Shown here in pieces: positions 16,977 through 25,239 of a stretch of 64,000 bases of DNA. Each line of letters begins with the position of its first letter. The first letter of the stretch is position 1. The position numbers were made by a program, and so were the translations under genes. The notes below the pieces were generated by a model that was not told the DNA's origin, made no database searches, and saw nothing but the letters and a program-made list of their open reading frames with translations. Source of the DNA: Microvirga puerhi (lineage in GTDB: Bacteria > Pseudomonadota > Alphaproteobacteria > Rhizobiales > Beijerinckiaceae); NCBI RefSeq assembly GCF_020089865.1, contig NZ_JAIRBM010000001.1:1-64000 (forward strand), read 5' to 3'.

Positions 16977-17355
16977 TGCGCATTTCAGCCAATTCAGGTC
17001 AGCTGGGCTTGCTTTGTCCTGCCCCGGTCGATTTTGTATTGGAGCGTGACGACTGAGGCCTGGTTCATCTATGTTATATGTTGAGCTTACCTTACGGCAG
17101 CGAGCTTCGCCGGACGAAAACGAACATGTGCCGATTTCCAGGATCAGCGGAGTCGGATGCAAGAAGAACAAATTGTAACAATTCTTTACAACTTGGTGAT
17201 TATTTTGAAGCTTGCTTAGGCGCTATCAGCGAAAATTTAAGCACCTTTGCTTTTTTGTAACCCTGAAGGATTAAGCATCTTACATTACGGATAAGGCGCC
17301 GTTCGTTTCCCGATGTCACGCGTTAACATGCGTTGGAATGTCACGGGAGAATTTC
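16977..17355. other. AT-rich intergenic region
   Basis: No supported gene lies here. The part from 17160 to 17290 is much richer in A and T than its surroundings and includes a weak hairpin AAGCA-CCT-TTGCTT followed by T residues near 17240-17256. Direct promoter assignment is not possible. Confidence 0.4.
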
Positions 17356-17718
17356 ATGCATGCCCTGCCGAAGATCCTGATCGCCGCCACGGCCTTCTTT
17401 GCCGTTGCGAGCACTGTCGCTCCCCCTGCTGAGGCCATGGGCCGTTGGAAGGCTTGGTGGGCATATCATAACGACCATGGCGGATCCGGCGGGTCCCCTG
17501 GTGGATGGCATGGTGGTTCGCCCGGAGGTTCACCCGGCGGCTCACCCGGTGGTTCGCCTGGCGGTGGCGGCAATCGGGGCGCCCCCGGACCAATTGCCGG
17601 AGCCGGTCTTCCATTTCTTCTCCTGGCGGGCGGATACGCCCTCGTAAGGCGCTATCGCAACCGGAGCAGGGCTCAGAGAGAGGCTGCCAGGTCCACAATT
17701 ATCGTGCCTGGAGAGTGA
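17356..17718 (+). CDS. Exported GGSPGG-repeat protein with C-terminal PGPIAGAGLP anchor
   Basis: The start is ATG 17356 after GGGAGA. The 120-residue protein has a signal peptide ending PPAEAM and a WKAWWAYHNDHGG segment. A low-complexity run of GGSPGG units (about residues 43-72, repeated at DNA level with a 12-base period) comes next. The C-terminus consists of PGPIAGAGLPFLLLAGGYAL and an arginine-rich tail. This order of short motif, membrane helix and basic tail resembles PEP-CTERM-like sorting signals. The protein is probably membrane-anchored outside the cytoplasm after export. Its function is unknown. Confidence 0.65.
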   Translation: MHALPKILIAATAFFAVASTVAPPAEAMGRWKAWWAYHNDHGGSGGSPGGWHGGSPGGSPGGSPGGSPGGGGNRGAPGPIAGAGLPFLLLAGGYALVRRYRNRSRAQREAARSTIIVPGE

Positions 17719-17980
17719 CATCGTACGATCCAAGCGACACGACCTGCAAGGAAGCCTGCAGGCCGTGTTCTTGTTGAAGTTCTTGAAAGACGTGCTCAGA
17801 TCGGTCTCAAGCAGCGACGCCATTTGAACAGCCACGGCTTGGCCCTGGCAAACTCAAGAAGAACCAGCATCGCGCATAGAGCCCTAAGATACCGCGCCGG
17901 AGCGTCTCTGGCCGACTTGCAATGGCTGGACTGCTATGGGATGCCTTGCTCTTTCAGAGGTGAAAAGCCTGGAGAGAGCA

Positions 17981-18391
17981 TTGACGCCATCGACACGGCG
18001 CCGACTGAGAACACCGATCCTGGCCACGGTTCTGATGGTCGGCGGTTGCGCGGGACCGGAGAGCGCTGCCGTTGAGGAGCCGACCTGGACAGGGACGATG
18101 GGCGCGCGACTGAAGGCCGGAATCCGTGCAATACAGGATGCAACGCCTGAGTTGCCCCGAATGTCGCGCATCGTCCAGGGCTCCGATCGATGCACCATCT
18201 CGGCGAGCGGCGACGCGGATTGCGGCGAGGCCGCCATAAGGATCTGCAAAGCTCGCGGCTATGATGCCGGTCAGGCGATCGATACGGCCAGCGTCAATTC
18301 ATGTCGTCCTCGCTCCGTCGATCAACTTCAGAGCGGCGATGGCCTGTCCTGCAAGACCAAATATCAGGTGACGGCTGCACTGTGTTGGTAA
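17981..18391 (+). CDS. Putative small lipoprotein
   Basis: The 136-residue product is read from TTG 17981, which follows GGAGAG; an ATG at 17936 would add 15 residues with no signal-peptide value. The N-terminus has arginines then ILATVLMVGGC, a lipobox-like end. The mature part has four cysteines (RCTISASGDADCGEAAIRIC and later) that may form disulfides. No family is recognised. The start is uncertain. The 262 bases before it show no other gene. Confidence 0.5.
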   Translation: MTPSTRRRLRTPILATVLMVGGCAGPESAAVEEPTWTGTMGARLKAGIRAIQDATPELPRMSRIVQGSDRCTISASGDADCGEAAIRICKARGYDAGQAIDTASVNSCRPRSVDQLQSGDGLSCKTKYQVTAALCW

Positions 18392-18534
18392 CGGCGATCG
18401 AGCGCCGCACCGGCATATTCTCTTTTCCTGATAACAACGGCGGGGTCTAGGCCCAGCTTGTTGCTGCCCTATGGTCAGTGTGCGCCGACTTCTTCAGGTC
18501 AGGCAAAGTCGCAGTGGAAACCGAAAGGGCAGTC

Positions 18535-18930
18535 ATGGCGTATCTGAATCGGGTGGGGATGCTGATGACTTTGGCGCTTTGGCTTGCAGCCTGCGCATCC
18601 TCCTCGACCGGTGGCTCGCTCTGGGATTACAAGCCGGGTAGTGGCGTGACGGTCAAGACGCGATGTGGCGGCTATCTCGTGGCGCTTCATCCGAGTGCTC
18701 TCAAGCTGATGGTCACGCCTTATGCTGGAAACATCGCGCGGCCGATCTGCGAGAGCTTCAAGAACCCTCCGAAACCAATCCCGCTCGTGACCGGTGTCGC
18801 CTATGAGGAAGGGGCTTACGAGTATCTCGCAGCCAATCGCCCCAATTGCCGTGTGGTTGCAGGCGAGAGGCTTACCCCGCTGCATTCGGAATTCACCTTC
18901 GCTTGCCCAGCCGCTCCGAAAACCAAGTGA
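18535..18930 (+). CDS. Small lipoprotein
   Basis: The 131-residue protein starts at ATG 18535 after AAAGGG and has a lipoprotein signal, with MLMTLALWLAAC as core and lipobox. The mature part contains four cysteines and the stretch YKPGSGVTVKTRCGGYLVAL, with no known domain. It is likely attached to the outer membrane. It follows another cysteine-containing small lipoprotein gene, and the two may be distant paralogues. Confidence 0.6.
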   Translation: MAYLNRVGMLMTLALWLAACASSSTGGSLWDYKPGSGVTVKTRCGGYLVALHPSALKLMVTPYAGNIARPICESFKNPPKPIPLVTGVAYEEGAYEYLAANRPNCRVVAGERLTPLHSEFTFACPAAPKTK

Positions 18931-19043
18931 GCATCGAGAGGAGCTTTCCGGCAGACGCGACCGATGTGTCTAGAACTGGGCTTTGTCGAATACTGCACCA
19001 TATGCCGCCTGACATATCTGCGCCTTGAGGAAGACACCGCACC

Positions 19044-19352
19044 ATGACCAAGCTCGCTCTTTATGTCCCCCTGGAAGCCAAGCCGGGACGAGAGGAGGAA
19101 GCCGCTGAATTTCTCCGTTCGCTATTGCCTCTTGCGGAGGCTGAGCTGGGCACCGTGACATGGTATGCACTTCGCTTCGACCACAACACCTTCGCGATCT
19201 TCGATGCTTTTCCGGATGCGGCGTCGCGCGACGCACATCTTGCCGGAAACATCGCTGTTAGCCTGATCCAGCAGGCGCCCGAGCTCTTCGTCGAGCCGCC
19301 GGAAATAAAGCGTCTGGATATCCTCGCTTATAAGGCACACCGAGGGGGGTAA
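19044..19352 (+). CDS. Antibiotic-biosynthesis-monooxygenase (ABM) domain protein
   Basis: The 102-residue protein is a single dimeric ferredoxin-like barrel of the ABM/YgiN family. It shows the usual opening (LYVPLEAKPGREEEAAEFLR), a middle TWYALRFDHNTFAIFDAFPD, and DAHLAGNIA, the region that lines the ligand cavity. Members act as small oxygenases or quinol/heme-handling proteins. Start ATG 19044 follows GAGGAAG. The substrate is unknown. Confidence 0.8.
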   Translation: MTKLALYVPLEAKPGREEEAAEFLRSLLPLAEAELGTVTWYALRFDHNTFAIFDAFPDAASRDAHLAGNIAVSLIQQAPELFVEPPEIKRLDILAYKAHRGG

Positions 19353-19512
19353 GGAGCATCGTTCTTAGGGCCGAGCGAAGCCAGGCCACACAAGAGATAA
19401 TGAGTTGGGGAAACGATGATGGTATACTGATTGCGTGGGGTGATCTGCTGAACCCTCCCGAGAGCGCTCGTTCCGGATGACCGCTGCGCTCTCCTGAGGT
19501 TGAGGTGTTCAT

Positions 19513-19893
19513 ATGGCTACGCAGCCCCTGTGCATGATCGTCGAAGATCAGGCGCTGATCGGTTTCAACCTCGAGACCTTCCTGTCTGGCGCTGGTTTTG
19601 GAATTGTCAGTGCCTTCCCCGACAACATGAGCGCTCTCGCTTGGCTCAACCGGAATCAGCCCGACGTCGCCTTGCTCGATTTCATGCTGCGTGATGGCTC
19701 CTGCGTTCCAATCGCGCGGGCGCTGAGAGCCCGTGGAATCCCCTTTGCCGTCTATTCCGCCATGCCTCACGGCAGGCGCCTTCCCAGGGAGGTGCAGACG
19801 GTTCCCTGGCTTGAGAAGCCGAGCCGCGAGGAGCAGATCGTCGAGACCTTGGCGGACCTTGCAGCCCACAGCCACGCTTCCGATCCGCACTGA
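19513..19893 (+). CDS. Single-domain response regulator
   Basis: The 126-residue protein is a stand-alone receiver domain. The acidic pair E11-D12, the phosphoacceptor D56 in VALLDFMLRDG, the switch residue region AVYSAM and K102 in WLEKPS are all present, so it should be phosphorylated. No output domain exists. It may act as a phosphate sink or control by protein contact. No kinase lies directly beside it; the sensor kinase at 20398 has its own NarL partner. Confidence 0.85.
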   Translation: MATQPLCMIVEDQALIGFNLETFLSGAGFGIVSAFPDNMSALAWLNRNQPDVALLDFMLRDGSCVPIARALRARGIPFAVYSAMPHGRRLPREVQTVPWLEKPSREEQIVETLADLAAHSHASDPH

Positions 19894-19952
19894 TCGCCGG
19901 CTGCGCCGTATTCTCGCTCAGAGCTTCGATCCACCTGCGGTGAATCTCATCC

Positions 19953-20129
19953 CTACATGGGCCCACCAATACGGGGCGGAAGCGCTCCGCCGCCGAAGGT
20001 GTCGTTGCCCTGGGCCGGGTTCTGATAGATCTGCGCGGCAACGTAGTTCGGCTCTCGGGTGAGCGGGTCGGAGCGGGACATGCAGCCCGCGATGCACAGG
20101 GTCGCACCAAGCAGGAGAAGGGCTCTCAT
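19953..20129 (-). CDS. 58-residue lipoprotein
   Basis: A short frame from ATG 20129 to TAG at 19953-19955 has an excellent ribosome binding site (GGAGG, five bases). It starts MRALLLLGATLCIAGCMSRS, a textbook lipoprotein signal with lipobox IAGC. The mature peptide of about 43 residues is polar, with QNPAQGNDTFGGGALPP near the end. It is a likely entericidin-like or structural small lipoprotein of unknown role. Confidence 0.7.
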   Translation of the reverse strand: MRALLLLGATLCIAGCMSRSDPLTREPNYVAAQIYQNPAQGNDTFGGGALPPRIGGPM

Positions 20130-20397
20130 CAGAACCTCCGGGGAGTGCAGAGACGGCGGTTTCCGGGATGAAGGTCCGTTGCTGCCGTTGGAGAAACTCC
20201 GTTCCTACCATGTCGAACGGGCCGCAATCGGACTATCGGGTTAAACCCTGAGGCACGTGTGCGGCGAATGCGGATATCGGCCTATGAGAACCCGGATAGC
20301 TCGGATTTCGCCTTGGCTTTAACCTGTGTTAACGTTGCGGCAAAGTGCGATGCTGGACAGGGGCCGGGCGTGTTGATCATCCCGCAAAAGCCGTACC

Positions 20398-22815
20398 ATG
20401 CATAACGTGAGCTCCATCAAGTGTCTTGGCCGGAGCTTGTCCCGTTCGGCTGGAATTCGCGGCTGGGTCATGCTGACGGGCTCGATGACGGCTATCCTGT
20501 CCTTCCTGATCGCAGCCGCCGTCCTCTTCTCGCATGCGCTTCATGAGCGGCACATATTGGTTCACCGCGGCCTCTCCGCTTCGATCGCAGCCGCCAATGC
20601 ACTGGATCGAGAAGTTCAATCCTTGGGAAACTTGCTGAAGGGCCTCTCGCGCTCCCCATACCTCCGCGGAAGTGACCTAAAGGAGTTTTATGACCAGTTG
20701 CTCGCCACTCCGCATCCGGAGCAGGCTTCGTTCATTCTCTGGGATCTCGACCAGCAGATCCTCAACACAAAGCGTCCCTATGGTTCGCCGCTGCTCCGCA
20801 TCGCCGATCTTCCTACCGTCAGGGATCGGATTCCGGTGATCCGCAGGGAGCGCCTGAGTCTGTCCGATCGCGTTGACAATCGGACGGCCGGCGCATGGAC
20901 GATTTCCGTCAGTCTGCGGCTGGATGATGCGCGAGGCGAGATGATGCGTATCCTCTCGCTCGTCATCCCCGACGATCAGTTCAGCAAAGCCGTCTACGGT
21001 GGCGAAGCTGTGGCCGGCTGGAAGACGGTCATCCTCGATCGCTCTCTTCAGGAGCTGACAGGTGCCAATGCGGACCGCCGCCCCGTGCCCTTTCCGTTGA
21101 CGCGCGAATACCAGGAGCATTTGACTGGGCCGGACCGCAATGGCCACTTCCGGGTCGGCACTGGATCGAGCGCCATCCTCGTCGCCTTCTGTCGTTCCGC
21201 CATTTCCGGATACACGGCCATTTCGGTCGCTCCCGCGAGTCTGGTGGACGCTCCGGTGGCAACGGCGGCGTACCACATCGCTCTCGCAGGTGCTCTTCTC
21301 CTCCTCGTCGGAGGAGGTTCCGCCTCCCTGCTCATGCGGAATGTCGGCCCCGTCGAGGATCTGAAGCGCGATGCGGTGGCGACGCGAAGCGAACTGACGG
21401 CGACGAACGCGCGTCTGAACGGGATCCTTGAGAGCGTCAGCGATTGCTATTTTACGCTCGACGAGGGGTACCGGATCACGAATGTCAACGCCGCCGCCCT
21501 GCGATGGTGGAATCTGTCGCGCGGATCGGTCATCGGCCGTTCCTGCTTCGAGGTGATGGGGCACGATTCCGCATTCGATGTCGCCCTGGCGGGAGCGGTC
21601 GATCATCGACGCGTATTTCAGGGGGAGCTGCCATCGATCTATCATCCCGGGCGCTACGTCGATTATCGCATTTATCCTTCGCCGGAGGGTGCTAGCGTCT
21701 TCTTCAGCGACGTGACCGATCGGCACGAGGCGCATGAGGCGGTTCGGGAGGAGCGTGAGCTCCTTCAGTCTTCCCTGGATGCACTGACGGCTCATGTGGC
21801 CGTTCTGGACGATCGAGGCACTATCCTCTCGGTAAATCGGGCCTGGCACCGATTCGCGAAGGACCATGGATATGATGACGCGTCCCATGGCGTCGGTGCG
21901 AATTATCTCGATTCCTGCATGGAAGAGGAGCTGGTCTTTGCTGGCATGCAGACCGTACTTGCCGGTAAGCGCAATCGATTTCGCAGCATTTATCGCCGAG
22001 ATGCCTCCGAGCATCATCGCTGGTTCCAACTGCAGGCGACGCGTTTTCTGGCAGGAGACCATGCCCGCATCATCGTGGCCCATGAGGACGTGACCGACCT
22101 CATCGATGCCAAGGCAGCAGTCAACATGATGTCCGAAAAGCTGTTGACGCTTCAGGAGGAGGAGCGCCAGCGTATCGCGGCGGAGCTTCACGACTCGACC
22201 GCCCAACATCTGGTCGCCGTAGGCTTGAATCTCATGAAGGTAGAGCGGCTTCTGCCGCGGAACGATGCGCGGCCCATCTTGGACGAGATCGATCGGTCCC
22301 TGGATCAGGCGCTCAAGGAACTGCGCGTGTTCACCTATCTGCTGCATCCACGCGAGTTGGAAAGTGAGGGGCTGACCGGCGCGATCCGCTCGTTTGCTTC
22401 CGGCTTCTCGGAGCGGACGGCCCTTCCGGTCGTCACCCGCTTGACGGAAGAAGCGGACGACCTTCCTCTCGATCTTCAGCGGTCATTGCTTCGCATCGTT
22501 CAGGAGGGTTTGACGAATGCGCATCGACATGCCCGGGCCGAGCGCGTCGTTGTCGACCTGCGTATGACGCCCGGAGCGGTCATCCTGTGCATCGGGGATG
22601 ATGGGCATGGGATGCGGCGGCCGAGCGTTTCCTCCAGCCCTCCGACCCTTGGGGTCGGCATTCCAGGCATGCGGATCCGACTGCACCAATATGGCGGTCG
22701 GCTGCGGATCCGAAGCAGCCGTCGGGGGACCGTCGTTCGCGCTCTCATTCCGCGAGAAGGTGGGCGCGTTGTCGGCTTCAACCTCGCCGTTGGTCCCGTC
22801 GACGAAACTGGATGA
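20398..22815 (+). CDS. Membrane sensor histidine kinase with PAS domains (HisKA_3, NarL-type)
   Basis: The 805-residue inner-membrane protein has one membrane helix at about 22-45, an extracytoplasmic sensor region of about 235 residues, and a second helix at about 281-303. Two PAS-like domains follow (about 325-440 and 450-570). The catalytic part has a HisKA_3 box, RQRIAAELHDSTAQHLVAVG, with H598 as the phosphate acceptor, an N-box (EGLTNAHRHARAERV) and a G-box (GDDGHGM). It belongs to the NarX/DegS-type kinases. The next gene, on the same strand, encodes a matching regulator, so the pair is a two-component system. The signal is unknown. Confidence 0.88.
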   Translation: MHNVSSIKCLGRSLSRSAGIRGWVMLTGSMTAILSFLIAAAVLFSHALHERHILVHRGLSASIAAANALDREVQSLGNLLKGLSRSPYLRGSDLKEFYDQLLATPHPEQASFILWDLDQQILNTKRPYGSPLLRIADLPTVRDRIPVIRRERLSLSDRVDNRTAGAWTISVSLRLDDARGEMMRILSLVIPDDQFSKAVYGGEAVAGWKTVILDRSLQELTGANADRRPVPFPLTREYQEHLTGPDRNGHFRVGTGSSAILVAFCRSAISGYTAISVAPASLVDAPVATAAYHIALAGALLLLVGGGSASLLMRNVGPVEDLKRDAVATRSELTATNARLNGILESVSDCYFTLDEGYRITNVNAAALRWWNLSRGSVIGRSCFEVMGHDSAFDVALAGAVDHRRVFQGELPSIYHPGRYVDYRIYPSPEGASVFFSDVTDRHEAHEAVREERELLQSSLDALTAHVAVLDDRGTILSVNRAWHRFAKDHGYDDASHGVGANYLDSCMEEELVFAGMQTVLAGKRNRFRSIYRRDASEHHRWFQLQATRFLAGDHARIIVAHEDVTDLIDAKAAVNMMSEKLLTLQEEERQRIAAELHDSTAQHLVAVGLNLMKVERLLPRNDARPILDEIDRSLDQALKELRVFTYLLHPRELESEGLTGAIRSFASGFSERTALPVVTRLTEEADDLPLDLQRSLLRIVQEGLTNAHRHARAERVVVDLRMTPGAVILCIGDDGHGMRRPSVSSSPPTLGVGIPGMRIRLHQYGGRLRIRSSRRGTVVRALIPREGGRVVGFNLAVGPVDETG

Positions 22816-22923
22816 TGACCGAACGCGTGGAGCGGGTTTTCCCGGCAAAGTTTCAGGGTTTATACCAAGTGCCGCGACTCGGCTTTCGGGTTATGGAAAA
22901 TGTTTCGGAAAGGCACCCAGGCG

Positions 22924-23556
22924 ATGACGCGAATCCTGATTGCCGATGACCACGACGTAGTCCGTTCCGGGCTGCACACGATCCTGAGTGGCCAGCCAGG
23001 ATGGGAGGTGGTGGCCGAGGCCGAGGACGGACGCCAAGCCGTCGCTCTCGCCGCCGAGACCAGGCCGGATGTCGCCATCCTCGACTATCAGCTTCCGTCC
23101 ATGAACGGCGTCGATGCGACCCGAGAGATCCGCGCTCACCAGCCGCAGACCGAGGTACTGATCTTCACCATGCACGAGAGCGAGCCCCTGATCCGGGAAT
23201 TGCTCGAGGCAGGGGCCAGAGGCTACTTGCTCAAATCCGATGCCCGCAAGTTTCTCATCGCGGCCGTCGAGTCTCTCGCGCGCCACAAGCCCTTCTTTAC
23301 CGGACGCGTCTCCGAAACGCTCCTCAATACCTACCTGACCAAGGGCCATGCGAGCGACGGTGTCCTAACGGCGCGGGAAAGAAGCGTCGTGCAACTCATT
23401 GCCGAGGGACACAGCAACAAGGAGGTGGCTCAGGTCCTCGGTCTCAACTTGAAGACCGTCGAAAGCCACCGCGCGTCGGCCATGCGCAAAGTCAATGTCA
23501 ATTCCACCGCGACACTGGTGCGGTACGCCATTCGAAACAGGCTCGTCGAGCCGTAG
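22924..23556 (+). CDS. NarL/FixJ-family response regulator
   Basis: The 210-residue regulator starts at ATG 22924 (an ATG at 22900 would add eight residues). The receiver has D8-D9, the acceptor D54 in AILDYQLP and K104 in GYLLKSD. A GerE/LuxR helix-turn-helix at about 145-205 reads TARERSVVQLIAEGHSNKEV and ends VESHRASAMRKVNV. It is the partner of the upstream kinase and should bind DNA when phosphorylated. A strong terminator follows. Confidence 0.92.
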   Translation: MTRILIADDHDVVRSGLHTILSGQPGWEVVAEAEDGRQAVALAAETRPDVAILDYQLPSMNGVDATREIRAHQPQTEVLIFTMHESEPLIRELLEAGARGYLLKSDARKFLIAAVESLARHKPFFTGRVSETLLNTYLTKGHASDGVLTARERSVVQLIAEGHSNKEVAQVLGLNLKTVESHRASAMRKVNVNSTATLVRYAIRNRLVEP

Positions 23557-23577
23557 TATTCGCGTATCGGGTGCTTT

Positions 23578-23603
23578 CCCTGATGGCCAGATCAGGGTTT
23601 TTT
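23578..23603 (+). terminator. Terminator of the two-component operon
   Basis: CCCTGAT at 23578-23584 pairs with ATCAGGG at 23591-23597, followed by six T residues. Confidence 0.92.
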
Positions 23604-23689
23604 CCCGAAGATCTCAGGGGTTATTCCGGTCATGCCGGGATTGCATCTTATCCTATCGTGAAAGATGCTTCCAGGCAGGAGGATTTTCG

Positions 23690-24124
23690 ATGTGTCTCTT
23701 CGCAAGGTTCTTCAATCCTAACCTTGGTGTGACCGCTCTGATGGCTTTGACCGCAACTGTCAGTACTCCCGAGATTGCTGCCGCAGCAACGATCTCGGAG
23801 CTTCAGGGGGCATGGGTCATTAACTCCGCCACGTGTTCCGGAGCCTTTGCGAAGAAGAACGGACGTATCGCGTTTCGGCCCAATCCCCGCTTCATCGACA
23901 CGAGCTTCATCATCGACGGCAAGCGCATCCAGGGAGCTCGGGCAACCTGTACACTCGGATCGGAGAAACAGACACCTGAAGGCCTGAAGGTGATCCTGAA
24001 CTGCGCGAGCCGCATGATGGTTGGTCCGTTGCCCGTCACGCTTCGTGTCCCCGATCCGAATACGATCGTGAAGTTCGATCCCGACTTTCCCGAACTCGAG
24101 ACGACTTTCACCCGGTGCGACTGA
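23690..24124 (+). CDS. Exported hypothetical protein
   Basis: The start is ATG 23690 after GGAGG. The 144-residue protein has a signal-like N-terminus ending EIAAAATISE. The mature domain (LQGAWVINSATCSGAFAKKN) ends in ETTFTRCD, with three or four cysteines. The pattern suggests a small periplasmic protein of the lipocalin-like type, but I recognise no family. It precedes the HAD phosphatase gene by 56 bases and may be co-transcribed with it. Confidence 0.6.
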   Translation: MCLFARFFNPNLGVTALMALTATVSTPEIAAAATISELQGAWVINSATCSGAFAKKNGRIAFRPNPRFIDTSFIIDGKRIQGARATCTLGSEKQTPEGLKVILNCASRMMVGPLPVTLRVPDPNTIVKFDPDFPELETTFTRCD

Positions 24125-24180
24125 GCGAGGCTCAGGGATGTAAGACCTTGGGGCACGTCGCAAAAAATGGATTGTACATC

Positions 24181-25179
24181 ATGATCGGGCACACCCGTCG
24201 AGGCTTTATCGTTGCTCTGGCGCTATTGGCCCTCGGCCCCGCTGCATCCGGGGCGTGGGCGCAGGCCGATCCGCTTCCCTCCTGGAACGACGGGAATGCG
24301 AAATCCGCGATCCTTGCGTTCGTGGGGCGCGTGACGCAGCAGGGCGGTTCGGACTTCGTGCCGGTCGAGGAGAGAATTGCGACCTTTGACAACGACGGAA
24401 CGCTCTGGACGGAACAGCCCATGTATGTCCAGGCGGCCTTCATCCTCGACCGTGCGAAGCAGATGGTGAAAGAGCATCCGGAGCTCGCGCAGCAGCCGGT
24501 GTTCAAGGCGATCGTGGACGGCGACACGGCGGCGCTGGCATCCCTCGGCGAGCAGGGACTTGCGGACCTCATGATCGCAACCCATAGCGGCATGGATACC
24601 GAGACATTCGACAAGGCGGTCAGCGATTGGCTCGCAACGGCGCGGCATCCGCGGTTTCAGAGGCCTTATACCGACCTCGTCTATCAGCCGATGGTCGAGC
24701 TGCTTGCCTATCTGCGCGCGAACGGTTTCAAGACTTTCATCGTTTCCGGTGGCGGCATCGAATTCGTGCGGCCCTGGACGGAGAAGGCCTACGGCATTCC
24801 GCCTGAACAAGTCATCGGGTCAAGCGGGAAGACGCGTTATCGCCTCGATGGCGACACGCCGGTCATCGAGAAGCTTCCGGAGGTCGATTTCGTCGACGAC
24901 GGCCCTGGAAAACCGGTCGGCATCAACCGCTTCATCGGGCGCCGCCCGGTTTTCGCGGCAGGCAATTCGGATGGCGACCTGCAGATGCTGCAATGGACGA
25001 CCCTGAATACGGGTCCGCGCTTTGCTCTCATCGTCCACCACACCGACGCGGAGCGTGAATACGCCTACGATCGGCAATCCCTGGTGGGCAAGCTCGATAA
25101 GGCTCTGGACGAGGCGCCGCGCCGGGGCTGGCTCGTCGTCGACATGAAGAACGACTGGAGGACGATCTACAAGCCATAG
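24181..25179 (+). CDS. Exported HAD-superfamily phosphatase
   Basis: The 332-residue protein starts at ATG 24181 and has a signal peptide (RRGFIVALALLALGPAASGA, cut near WAQAD). The HAD motif I is ATFDNDGTLW (D70 nucleophile, D72 acid). Motif II is the FIVSGGG segment, and later acidic residues lie in DFVDDGPGKP and NSDGDLQ. It should be a periplasmic phosphomonoesterase. Its place directly before a sulfatase gene suggests joint release of inorganic ester groups from nutrients or glycans; that link is inference. Confidence 0.85.
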   Translation: MIGHTRRGFIVALALLALGPAASGAWAQADPLPSWNDGNAKSAILAFVGRVTQQGGSDFVPVEERIATFDNDGTLWTEQPMYVQAAFILDRAKQMVKEHPELAQQPVFKAIVDGDTAALASLGEQGLADLMIATHSGMDTETFDKAVSDWLATARHPRFQRPYTDLVYQPMVELLAYLRANGFKTFIVSGGGIEFVRPWTEKAYGIPPEQVIGSSGKTRYRLDGDTPVIEKLPEVDFVDDGPGKPVGINRFIGRRPVFAAGNSDGDLQMLQWTTLNTGPRFALIVHHTDAEREYAYDRQSLVGKLDKALDEAPRRGWLVVDMKNDWRTIYKP

Positions 25180-25239
25180 CGGGCCTATAGGCCCCCATCG
25201 ATCAGCACGTGTTTCTTAACAACCGCGAAGGAGCCGATC

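Noticed and set aside
17078-17260. 60-codon plus-strand frame in the AT-rich gap
   Set aside because: Composition and lack of a start signal make it a chance frame.
17500-17570. Regular 12-base repeats that could suggest a CRISPR or minisatellite
   Set aside because: They lie in frame in a coding region and encode GGSPGG repeats; no spacers are present.
20677-22347. 556-codon minus-strand frame opposite the sensor kinase
   Set aside because: A shadow frame; the plus strand has clear HisKA_3 and ATPase motifs.
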